DNA from: WHSW01 sp963821025
GTDB taxonomy: Bacteria; Actinomycetota; Thermoleophilia; Solirubrobacterales; 70-9
Direction: 5' to 3'
Assembly: GCA_963821025.1 (NCBI GenBank)
Contig: CAWGCG010000005.1
Coordinates: 558,001-622,000 of the forward strand
DNA length: 64,000 nucleotides
Program-made: the position numbers and the translations under genes
Part shown: positions 51,219-58,905 of the stretch, piece after piece
How the letters are laid out: each line of letters opens with the position of its first letter
How positions within the stretch are numbered: the first letter of the stretch is position 1
The notes under the pieces: model-generated
Database searches by the model: none
The model's input: only the letters and a program-made list of their open reading frames with translations
What the model was told of the DNA's origin: nothing

Positions 51219-54097
51219 CCGCGCAGCCGCTCCTGGTCGGGGTCGTAGAAGGGTGCGGTGCGCACCTCGGCGCCGAGCCGCCGGCCGTTGTCGGCAAGGG
51301 TGATCGAGGCGCCGTCGTCGGCGAGCGCCGCGGGCACCCATGCCATTCCGATCGTCCGCTGGAGCAGCGGCGAGAATCGCGACGAGGTCACCCGCCCGAC
51401 CGGATCGCCGTCGACGACCACCGCGGCCCCCTCGGTCGGGACTGCGCCGTTGGCGATCTCGAAGCCGACGAGCGTGTTCTCATCGCCGCGCTCGCTGACC
51501 GCCTCCAGGGCCCAGCGACCGATGAAGTCCTCCTGCTTGTCGAACTTGACGATCCACGGCATCGCCGCCTCGAGCGGGTTCGACTCCGCGTCGGTGTCCT
51601 GGCCGACGAGGATATGGAGCTTCTGCAGTCGCAGCACGCGCTGGGGCTCGAGCCCGAAGGGCCTGATCCCATGCTCGGCGCCGGCGGCGAGCACCGCGTC
51701 CCAGAGGTGCTCGGCGAGCGCCCCCGGGCAGTGCAGCTCGTAGCCGAGCTCGCCGACGAACCCGATCCGCAGCAGCAGGCAGGGGACGCCGGCGACGTGG
51801 GCGCGCTTGCCGTCGAGGTAGGCGAACGACTCGTTGGAGCAGTCGAGCTCGGTGAGCGTGGTGAGGATCTCGCGCGATCGCGGGCCGGCGAGGTTGAACG
51901 CCGAGAGGCCCTGCGAGACGTCGGTCAGCCGCACGTCCATCTGCCAGTCGGCCAGCCACCACGCGAACCAGCTCTCGACCGCGTCGGCGCCACTGGAGGT
52001 GGTGGTGACGTAGAAGGAGTCGTCGTCGAGGCGGCAGACGGTGCCGTCGTCGGTGATCCGGCCGGCGTCGTCGCCGAGGACCCCGTAGCGGATCCGCCCC
52101 GGCTTCAGGTTGTCGAAGCGGTTCGGGTAGAGCCGGTTGAGGAACTCGCCGGCCTCGGGCCCGCGAACCAGGAGCTTGCCGAGCGTCGAGACGTCGATCA
52201 GCCCGGCGTGCTCGTGGACCGCCATCGTCTCGGCCTCGGCGTCGCCGTAGTCATAGGCGCGGCGCCAGTCGCCAGCCCAGAGCACGTTCGCGCCCAGCTC
52301 CCGATGGCGCCCGTGGACCGCCGAGCGCTTCGCGGGCTCGAACGGGCGCCCGGCGAGCGCCCCCATGGGGACCGTCTGCCACGGCGGCCGGGCGGTGGTC
52401 AGGCCGACATCGGCAATCCCGGCGCCGGTGTGCTCGGCGGTCTTGCGGATCGTCGCCAGCTGGCACATCCGGCCCTGGCAGGGGCCCATGGTCACGGTCG
52501 TGTAGCGCTTCAAGAGCTCGAGCGAGTCGAAGCCCTCGTCGAGCGCGAAGCTGATGTCGTCGGTGGTCACGTCCTCGCACAGGCAGGCGAAGCACTTGCC
52601 ATGACCGCGGGCCGAGTGCGCGGCTGCCGGCGGCGTCGCGGTCGGCTGCGGCTGGCGCGCACGGCTGAGCTCGGTCGCCTGCTCGCCGAGGCGCTCGCGA
52701 TCGGGCTCGCTGCCGAAGCCAAGCGCGAGCGCCGCCTCGGCGCCGGCGACGGCGCCGGAGAGCTCGGCCACCTCGTGCCCGCCGTCGCCGGCGACCGCTC
52801 CGGCGGCGTAGATCCCGGGAGGCGCCTGCTCGGGGACGAAAGCGCCCGCAGAATCGCTCCAGCGCGACTTCGCCCCGGCCTGCAGGAGCAACGAGGTCGC
52901 CGGCACGCTGCCGCCGGAGACGGCGATCAGGTCGCAATCGATGCCCCGCTCGGTGTCGCCGATCGGGTCGCCGGCGTGATCGAGGGTCGCGACCACGGCG
53001 GCGCGCACTCGGCGGCGACCGTCGGCGCGGACCAGGGCCGAGCCCGGCAGGAGCATGATCCCGGCGCGCTCGAGCCGCGCGACCAGCGCCTCGGCGGCGC
53101 CGCTGGGTCGGGCATCGACGACCGCGGCGACCTCGACGCCGGCCTCGGCCAGCGCCAGCGCCGACTCGAGCCCGCGGTCGCCGATCGTCGCGACCACCGC
53201 TCGCTTGCCCGGCCGCACGCGATAAAGCGCTGCCAGCCGCTCGGCGCCCGAGCAGAGCATCACCCCGGGCAGGTCGTTGCCCTCGAACATCAGCGGCTGC
53301 TCGATCGAGCCGGTGGCGGCGATGTAGCCGCCGGCGCGAACCTGATGCAGGGTGTCGCCCTGCCAGATCGGGACGATGCCGTCGAAGAAACCGAGCGCCG
53401 ATGCCGGCGCCAGCACCTCGATCCCGGCCTCGCGCACCCGCTCGCCTAACGCGCGCACGTCGAGGGCATCGTCGCTCGCGAGCCGCGAGCCGCCGAGCTC
53501 GGGGCCGTCGTCGGCCAGGACCACATCGGCGCCGAGCTCGGCCGCGCGCAGGGCGGCCGAGATCCCGGCGACACCTCCGCCGACGACGAGCACGTCGGCG
53601 TGGCGGCGCCGATACTCGGTTCGCCATTGGCGTTCGGGCTGGCGCCGGGCCAGCTTGCCGAGGCCGGCGGCGTGGCGCAGCACCCGCTCATAGAGCGGCC
53701 ACAGCCGCCGCGGGCGGATGAAGGTCTTGTAATAGAAGCCCGGCGGAGTCAGCCGGCTGCCGAACAGGTCGGTGGCCCGCATCAGGTCGAAGCGAAGCGA
53801 CGGGCTCGCATTCATGTGCTTGACCTCGATCCCCTCGCGCACCGGCTCGGTGCATGCGCGGACACCGGGCCAGCCGTCGACCTCGACCATGCAGTTGGGG
53901 CACTGACCGGCGCAGCAGAGCAGGCCCCGCGGCCGGTGGTACTTGAAGCTGCTCGAGAGCACCCGAGTGCCGGCCGCATGCAGCGCCGAGCCGATCGTGT
54001 CGCCGGCGAACGCCTCGACCGGCTCGCCGTCGAAGCTGAACGACAGCGGGCGCCCTCGATCGATCCGCTCGCCGTCGCTGGGGTCGAGCCGGCTCAT
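51215..54097 (-). CDS. mgdC: N-methylglutamate dehydrogenase / sarcosine oxidase alpha-subunit-like protein
   Basis: A 960-aa multidomain subunit (SoxA type). In order: N-terminal 2Fe-2S-like domain (about 20-95; GLLCCAGQCPNCMVEV), NAD/FAD-binding disulfide-oxidoreductase-like domain (about 145-480; VLVVGGGVAGISAALRAAELGADVV), a BFD-like cysteine cluster (CFACLCEDVTTDDI with CQGRMCQ, about 505-560), and a C-terminal aminomethyltransferase/THF-binding domain (about 600-950; EHAGLIDVSTLGKL, GLEPQRVLRLQKLHILVGQDTD). The THF domain captures the oxidised methyl group as 5,10-methylene-THF. ATGA overlaps tie it to the delta and gamma genes. Confidence 0.94.
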   Translation of the reverse strand: MSRLDPSDGERIDRGRPLSFSFDGEPVEAFAGDTIGSALHAAGTRVLSSSFKYHRPRGLLCCAGQCPNCMVEVDGWPGVRACTEPVREGIEVKHMNASPSLRFDLMRATDLFGSRLTPPGFYYKTFIRPRRLWPLYERVLRHAAGLGKLARRQPERQWRTEYRRRHADVLVVGGGVAGISAALRAAELGADVVLADDGPELGGSRLASDDALDVRALGERVREAGIEVLAPASALGFFDGIVPIWQGDTLHQVRAGGYIAATGSIEQPLMFEGNDLPGVMLCSGAERLAALYRVRPGKRAVVATIGDRGLESALALAEAGVEVAAVVDARPSGAAEALVARLERAGIMLLPGSALVRADGRRRVRAAVVATLDHAGDPIGDTERGIDCDLIAVSGGSVPATSLLLQAGAKSRWSDSAGAFVPEQAPPGIYAAGAVAGDGGHEVAELSGAVAGAEAALALGFGSEPDRERLGEQATELSRARQPQPTATPPAAAHSARGHGKCFACLCEDVTTDDISFALDEGFDSLELLKRYTTVTMGPCQGRMCQLATIRKTAEHTGAGIADVGLTTARPPWQTVPMGALAGRPFEPAKRSAVHGRHRELGANVLWAGDWRRAYDYGDAEAETMAVHEHAGLIDVSTLGKLLVRGPEAGEFLNRLYPNRFDNLKPGRIRYGVLGDDAGRITDDGTVCRLDDDSFYVTTTSSGADAVESWFAWWLADWQMDVRLTDVSQGLSAFNLAGPRSREILTTLTELDCSNESFAYLDGKRAHVAGVPCLLLRIGFVGELGYELHCPGALAEHLWDAVLAAGAEHGIRPFGLEPQRVLRLQKLHILVGQDTDAESNPLEAAMPWIVKFDKQEDFIGRWALEAVSERGDENTLVGFEIANGAVPTEGAAVVVDGDPVGRVTSSRFSPLLQRTIGMAWVPAALADDGASITLADNGRRLGAEVRTAPFYDPDQERLRG

Positions 54098-54348
54098 CGG
54101 GGCGGCAGGCCGACCCACTCGACCCGGTTGGTGGTCGTGTCGCGCTCGGCCAAGAACCATTCGCGACAGCCCGAGCGGTGATACCACCACTCGCGCTGGA
54201 GCCCGGCGCGGTTGCGGCGGAAGTAGTTATAGGAGTTGAGCTCGCGCTCGCTCGGCTTGCTCGTCGGCCGGGGCACGACCTCGCCGCCGTAGGCGAAGTC
54301 GGTGACCTCGCGCTCGCCGCAGTTGGGACAGGTGAGCAGAAACGACAT
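54094..54348 (-). CDS. mgdB: N-methylglutamate dehydrogenase / sarcosine oxidase delta-subunit-like protein
   Basis: An 84-aa SoxD-type subunit: MSFLLTCPNCGEREVTDFAYGGE, then LQREWWYHRSGCREWFLAERDTTTNRV. The Cys-x2-Cys, His and later Cys form the zinc site known in sarcosine oxidase delta. It is the first gene of the delta-alpha-gamma-beta-fhs-fchA-transporter run on the minus strand, divergent from gmaS. The order differs from the classical soxBDAG arrangement. Confidence 0.93.
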   Translation of the reverse strand: MSFLLTCPNCGEREVTDFAYGGEVVPRPTSKPSERELNSYNYFRRNRAGLQREWWYHRSGCREWFLAERDTTTNRVEWVGLPPR

Positions 54349-54507
54349 TGGCTTGAGCCGGGACAGCGGCCTCGCGGACAGAGTAGACAAATTGGTACAC
54401 AGACGCAAAGAGCCGCGGGAGATGTGTGGCCTCCCCACATACCGGCGCCACCAAAGCTGGCGACGGCGCCATTGTGGAGGCCCGCGATATGTGAGATATA
54501 TCCAGGC
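54349..54507. promoter_or_regulatory. Divergent control region between the mgd operon and gmaS
   Basis: 159 bp, more AT-rich than the genes. It contains ATGTGTGG-CCT-CCCCACAT (54422-54440, one mismatch) and GGCCTCC (54428-54434) that pairs with GGAGGCC (54475-54481), enclosing CGCCA/TGGCG. Next to the gmaS ATG is GATAT..ATATC (about 54486-54502). It probably holds promoters and operators for both directions; the regulator is not identified. Confidence 0.5.
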
Positions 54508-55872
54508 ATGACGCCAGCCCGAACCGCAGAGGACGTCCGTCGCGCGATCGACGAGGACGGGATCGAGTTCCTGTTCGCACAGTTCGTCGACATGCACGCG
54601 AAGCCGAGCGCGAAGCTGGTCCCGGCCCAGCAGCTCGAGAACCTGCTCACCGACGGTGCGGGCTTCGCCGGGTTCGCCGCGGGCGACATCGGCCAGACCC
54701 CCGCGAACCCCGACCTGATCGCGATGCCCGACGTCGCCAGCTTCACCCAGCTTCCCTGGAAGCCGGAGATCGGTTGGTTCGCCTGCGACGCCACGGTCGA
54801 GGGCGAGGCCTGGCCGTACTGCCCGCGGACGATCCTCCGCCGCCAGCTCGAGCGCGCCAGCGACGCGGGGTTCGAGCTCAAAATCGGCTGCGAGCTCGAG
54901 TACTTCCTCATCCGGCGTACCGAGGACGGTGGCATCGAAGTCGCCGATCCGCTCGACACGCTCGAGCAGCCCTGCTACGACATCCGCGCGCTGACGCGCT
55001 CGTTCGACTTCGTCGCCGAGATCACCCGCCACGTCAACTCGCTCGGCTGGGAGATGTACGCGACCGACCACGAGGACGCCAACGGCCAGTTCGAGCAGAA
55101 CTTCGCCTACGCCAACGCCCTCACCACCTGCGACCGGGCGGTCTTCTACCGCTACATGGTCGAGGCGCTCGCCCAGGAGCGCGGACTGATCGCGACCTTC
55201 ATGCCGAAGCCGTTCGCCCACCTGACCGGCAGCGGCGCCCACTTCCACATGAGCCTTTGGGACGGCGAGACGAACCTGTTCATGCGCGATCCCGGCGACG
55301 ATCCCCGGGGCCTCGGCCTCAGCGACCTCGCCTACCAGTTCATCGCCGGGCTGAAGGCGCACGCCAAGGCCTACATCGCGCTGACCGCGCCGACCGTCTC
55401 CTCCTACAAGCGGCTGGTGATCGGCGCCCCGACCAGCGGCGCCACCTGGGCGCCCGCCTACATCACCTACGGCTACAACAACCGGACGATGATGCTGCGG
55501 ATCCCGGAGGCGGGGCGGATCGAGGACCGCACCGTCGACGGATCGTGCAACCCCTACCTGGCGGCGACGGCGATCCTCGCCGCCGGCCTCGACGGGATCG
55601 AACGCGAGCTCGATCCCGGTGATCCGACCGCGGCGAACATGTATGAGACCGACGAGGCCGAGCGCGAGAAGATGGGGATCGAGACCCTGCCCGCCAACCT
55701 GCTCGACGCGACCCGTGAGCTCGAAGGCTGCGAGGTGCTGCGCAAGGCCCTCGGGTCGGTCGGCGACGAGGACTACGTCGACTACTTCATCCGCTGCAAG
55801 CGGCGCGAGTGGCAGAGCGCGCACGAGCAGATCACACAGTGGGAGCTCGACCGCTACCTGCAGCTCTATTGA
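54508..55872 (+). CDS. gmaS: Gamma-glutamylmethylamide synthetase (GmaS-like), module 2
   Basis: ATP-dependent ligase forming gamma-glutamylmethylamide from glutamate and methylamine. It is 454 aa. The N-terminal stretch with AKLVPAQQLENLLTDGAGFAGFA followed by PDLIAMPDVASF and QLPWKPEIGW matches my memory of characterised GmaS proteins better than true glutamine synthetases. Catalytic motifs: IGCELEYFLI, TDHEDANGQFEQNF, FMPKPFAHLTGSGAHFHMSLW, TVSSYKRLVIGAPTSGATWAP, DGSCNPYLAA. It leads the second glxBCD set (12 bp to the next gene). Substrate specificity is inferred. Confidence 0.87.
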   Translation: MTPARTAEDVRRAIDEDGIEFLFAQFVDMHAKPSAKLVPAQQLENLLTDGAGFAGFAAGDIGQTPANPDLIAMPDVASFTQLPWKPEIGWFACDATVEGEAWPYCPRTILRRQLERASDAGFELKIGCELEYFLIRRTEDGGIEVADPLDTLEQPCYDIRALTRSFDFVAEITRHVNSLGWEMYATDHEDANGQFEQNFAYANALTTCDRAVFYRYMVEALAQERGLIATFMPKPFAHLTGSGAHFHMSLWDGETNLFMRDPGDDPRGLGLSDLAYQFIAGLKAHAKAYIALTAPTVSSYKRLVIGAPTSGATWAPAYITYGYNNRTMMLRIPEAGRIEDRTVDGSCNPYLAATAILAAGLDGIERELDPGDPTAANMYETDEAEREKMGIETLPANLLDATRELEGCEVLRKALGSVGDEDYVDYFIRCKRREWQSAHEQITQWELDRYLQLY

Positions 55873-55884
55873 GGTGACCCTTCG

Positions 55885-56790
55885 ATGTGCGGAATCGCAG
55901 GTCTGTTCAGCAAGTCAAGCTCGATCGAGGAGCGACTCGGCGCTCACCTGAGCGCGATGCTCTCCGAGCTCTCGGACCGCGGTCCCGACAGCGCCGGGGT
56001 GGCCCTCTATCGGGACCCGGCGCCCGCGGGCTCGGTCAAGGTGTCGCTGTTCTCGCCGCAGCTGCCGCGGTGGGAGGAGATCGCCCGCGAGCTCGCCGCC
56101 GCCTTCGGCGAGGCTGGCGGGCCGGAGGTTCGCGCCTCACATGCGCTGTTCGTGGTCGGCGGCGGCGCCGGCGAGGTCGAGCGTTGGCTCGCCGAGCAGC
56201 ACCCCGAGCTGCGGGTGATGAGCGTCGGTGAGCGGATCGAAATCTACAAGGAGGCGGTCGACCCGCGCGAGTTCGTCGCCCGATTCCGGATCGACGAGTT
56301 GGAGGCAACGCACGCGCTCGGGCACACGAGGATGGCGACCGAGAGCCGCGTCACCACGGCGCACTCGCACCCGTTCTCGACCGGACTCGATCTCTGTCTG
56401 GTCCACAATGGCTCGCTCTCCAACCACAACCGGCTCCGCGCCGAGCTTCGCCGCCACGGGATTCGATTTCAGACCGATAACGACACCGAGGTCGCTGCCG
56501 GCTATCTGACCTGGCGCCTGTCCGAGGGCGACACCCTCGAGCGGGCGCTGCGCCGCTGCCTCACGGACCTCGACGGCTTCTACACCTTCGCCGTCGGCAC
56601 CGCCGACGGGTTCGCGGTCCTGCGCGATCCGATCGCCTGCAAGCCGGCGGTCCTCGCCGAAACCGACGACTGGGTGGCGATGGCCTCCGAGTACCGCGCG
56701 ATCGCGACCCTGCCGGGGGCCGAGGACGCCGAGCTCTGGGAGCCCGAGCCCGGGCGCGTCTACTTCTGGGAGCGAGCGAAGGTCGCGTGA
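55885..56790 (+). CDS. mgsA: N-methylglutamate synthase subunit A-like class II amidotransferase (GlxB), module 2
   Basis: A 301-aa Ntn-type amidotransferase: MCGIAGLFSKS (Cys2 nucleophile), LSDRGPDSAGVALY, LGHTRMATESRVTTAHSHPFS, CLVHNGSLSNHNRLR. It is a diverged paralogue of 39770-40699 with the same insertion near residues 45-110. It overlaps the next gene (GTGA). It probably acts on gamma-glutamylmethylamide made by the gene before it. Confidence 0.9.
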   Translation: MCGIAGLFSKSSSIEERLGAHLSAMLSELSDRGPDSAGVALYRDPAPAGSVKVSLFSPQLPRWEEIARELAAAFGEAGGPEVRASHALFVVGGGAGEVERWLAEQHPELRVMSVGERIEIYKEAVDPREFVARFRIDELEATHALGHTRMATESRVTTAHSHPFSTGLDLCLVHNGSLSNHNRLRAELRRHGIRFQTDNDTEVAAGYLTWRLSEGDTLERALRRCLTDLDGFYTFAVGTADGFAVLRDPIACKPAVLAETDDWVAMASEYRAIATLPGAEDAELWEPEPGRVYFWERAKVA

Positions 56791-57488
56791 GCGCTACCGG
56801 ACTCGCGGTGGAGTCAGTCGATCTCGAGAGCTCGAGCGTGCGCGATCTCAACCGGCGCCTGCACGCGGTCGGCCCCGAGATGCCCTTGCGCTGGCGCGTG
56901 AGCCACCCGAACGGCGCCCACTCGCTCGCGGTCGGCCTCGACGCCGAGGTCGAGGTCGAGATCGATGGCCACGTGGGCTACTACTGCGCCGGGATGAACA
57001 AGCTCGCCACCGTGCGGGTGCGGGGCAACGCCGGCCCCGGCGTGGCCGAGAACATGATGTCGGGGCAGGTGATCGTCGACGGGGACGCGAGCCAGTACGC
57101 CGGGGCGACGGGGCGCGGTGGGACGCTGGTGATCAGGGGCGGCGCCTCGGCCCGCTGCGGGATCTCGATGAAGGGAGTGGACATCGTCGTCTGTGGCTCG
57201 ATCGGCCACGCCGGCGCCTTCCTCGCTCAGCGGGGCGCGCTGGTCGTCTGCGGTGACGCCGGCGGCGGGCTGGGTGACTCGATCTACGAGGCGCGCCTCT
57301 ATGTCCGCGGCGAGGTCGCGAGCCTCGGCGCCGACTGCATCGAAAAGGAGGTTGGCGACGAGCACCGGTCCGAGCTCGGCGCGCTGCTGCGCCTGGCGGG
57401 GGTCGACGCGGACGTCGGCGAGTTTCGCCGCTACGGCTCGGCGCGTCGCCTGTACACGTTCGAAATCGACAACGCGGGCGAGTACTGA
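56787..57488 (+). CDS. mgsB: N-methylglutamate synthase subunit B-like (GXGXG beta-helix, GlxC), module 2
   Basis: A 233-aa beta-helix subunit, 30 residues shorter than its module 1 paralogue. Repeats: GNAGPGVAENMMSGQVIVDGDAS, GGTLVIRGGASARCGISMKG, GDAGGGLGDSIYEARLYVRGEVA. GTG start overlaps the amidotransferase stop. It supplies the structural platform of the GlxBCD complex. Confidence 0.92.
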   Translation: MSATGLAVESVDLESSSVRDLNRRLHAVGPEMPLRWRVSHPNGAHSLAVGLDAEVEVEIDGHVGYYCAGMNKLATVRVRGNAGPGVAENMMSGQVIVDGDASQYAGATGRGGTLVIRGGASARCGISMKGVDIVVCGSIGHAGAFLAQRGALVVCGDAGGGLGDSIYEARLYVRGEVASLGADCIEKEVGDEHRSELGALLRLAGVDADVGEFRRYGSARRLYTFEIDNAGEY

Positions 57489-57501
57489 TGCGAGCTCGAC
57501 G

Positions 57502-58905
57502 ATGACCGAGTTCGACGCGCTCGGCAAACGCGAGGGAGTCGCGCCCCGCGGCTCCGGCCGCTGGCGGCCCGGGCTGCGGGAGTCGGCGATCTTCGACCGC
57601 AACGCGATCCACGAGATCCACCGGATGGCCCGCGAGGGGATCTACGACATCCGTGGCTTCGGCGCCAAGCGCCGCGTGCCCCACTTCGACGACCTGCTCC
57701 TCCTCGGCGCCAGCGTCTCGCGCTATCCGCTCGAGGGTTATCGCGAGCGCTGCGCCACCGACGTCACCCTGGGCACCAGGTTCGCGAGTGAGCCGGTACG
57801 GCTCGAGATCCCGATCACGATCGCCGGGATGAGCTTCGGCGCGCTCTCGGCCCCGGCGAAGGAGGCGCTCGGCCGGGGCGCGAGCGCGGTCGGGACCTCC
57901 ACCACGACCGGCGACGGCGGGATGCTGCCGGAGGAGCGCCGGCACTCCGACAAGCTCGTCTACCAGCTGCTGCCCTCGCGCTACGGGATGAACCCCGATG
58001 ACCTGCGCCGGGCGGATGCGATCGAGGTCGTCGTCGGGCAGGGGGCGAAGCCGGGAGGCGGCGGGATGCTGCTCGGCCAGAAGATCTCCGACCGCGTCGC
58101 CGAGATGCGCGACCTGCCGACCGGCGTCGACCAGCGCAGCCCCTGCCGCCATCCCGACTGGACCGGGCCCGACGACCTCGAGATCAAGCTCGGGGAGCTG
58201 CGCGAGATCACCGACTGGCGCAAGCCGATCTACGTCAAGATCGGCGCCACCCGGACCTACTTCGACGTCGCTCTCGCCGTCAAGGCGGGCGCGGACGTGA
58301 TCGTCCTCGACGGCATGGAGGGGGGCACCGCGGCGACCCAGGAGGTGTTCATCGAGCACGTCGGGATCCCGATCCTGGCCGCGATTCCGGAGGCCGTGCG
58401 CTCGCTTCAGGACCTCGGCATGCACCGCGAGGTGCAGCTGATCGTCTCCGGAGGGATCCGCTCCGGCGCCGACGTCGCCAAGGCACTCGCGCTGGGCGCC
58501 GACGCGGTCTCGATCGGGGTCGCGGCGGTGATCGCGCTCGGCGACAACTCGCCCGAGTACGAGCGAGAGTACGAGGAGATCGGCAGCGCTGCCGGCTACT
58601 ACGACGACTGGCAGGAGGGCCGCGACCCGGTCGGGATCTCGACCCAGGACGACGAGCTCGCGAGCCGCTTCGATCCCGAGCTCGGCGGGCGACGGCTGGC
58701 GAACTACCTGCGAGCGCTGGTGCTCGAGACCCAGACGCTGGCCCGCGCCTGCGGCAAGTCGCACGTGCACAACCTCGAGCCCGAGGACCTGGTCGCGCTC
58801 ACGGTCGAGGCGGCGGCGATGTCCAGGTTGCCGCTCGCCGGAACCGACTGGGTCCCCGGCCGAAACACTGCCGTCGACGAACCCGCCAACCCCCAAGGAG
58901 GCTGA
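57502..58905 (+). CDS. mgsC: N-methylglutamate synthase subunit C-like (GlxD), module 2, lacking the Fe-S cysteines
   Basis: A 467-aa FMN TIM-barrel subunit: IAGMSFGALSAPAKEALGRGAS, TGDGGMLPEERR, GQGAKPGGGGMLLGQKISDRVAEMRDL, VSGGIRSGADVAKALALGADAV. Where the paralogue at 41490 has CYHCHTGRCPVGI, this protein has YYDDWQEGRDPVGI (Tyr, Trp and Asp replace the three Cys), so the Fe-S cluster is absent and electrons must reach FMN another way. The last seven codons (ANPQGG) lie inside the 1,220-bp repeat. ATG at 57502. Confidence 0.92.
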   Translation: MTEFDALGKREGVAPRGSGRWRPGLRESAIFDRNAIHEIHRMAREGIYDIRGFGAKRRVPHFDDLLLLGASVSRYPLEGYRERCATDVTLGTRFASEPVRLEIPITIAGMSFGALSAPAKEALGRGASAVGTSTTTGDGGMLPEERRHSDKLVYQLLPSRYGMNPDDLRRADAIEVVVGQGAKPGGGGMLLGQKISDRVAEMRDLPTGVDQRSPCRHPDWTGPDDLEIKLGELREITDWRKPIYVKIGATRTYFDVALAVKAGADVIVLDGMEGGTAATQEVFIEHVGIPILAAIPEAVRSLQDLGMHREVQLIVSGGIRSGADVAKALALGADAVSIGVAAVIALGDNSPEYEREYEEIGSAAGYYDDWQEGRDPVGISTQDDELASRFDPELGGRRLANYLRALVLETQTLARACGKSHVHNLEPEDLVALTVEAAAMSRLPLAGTDWVPGRNTAVDEPANPQGG

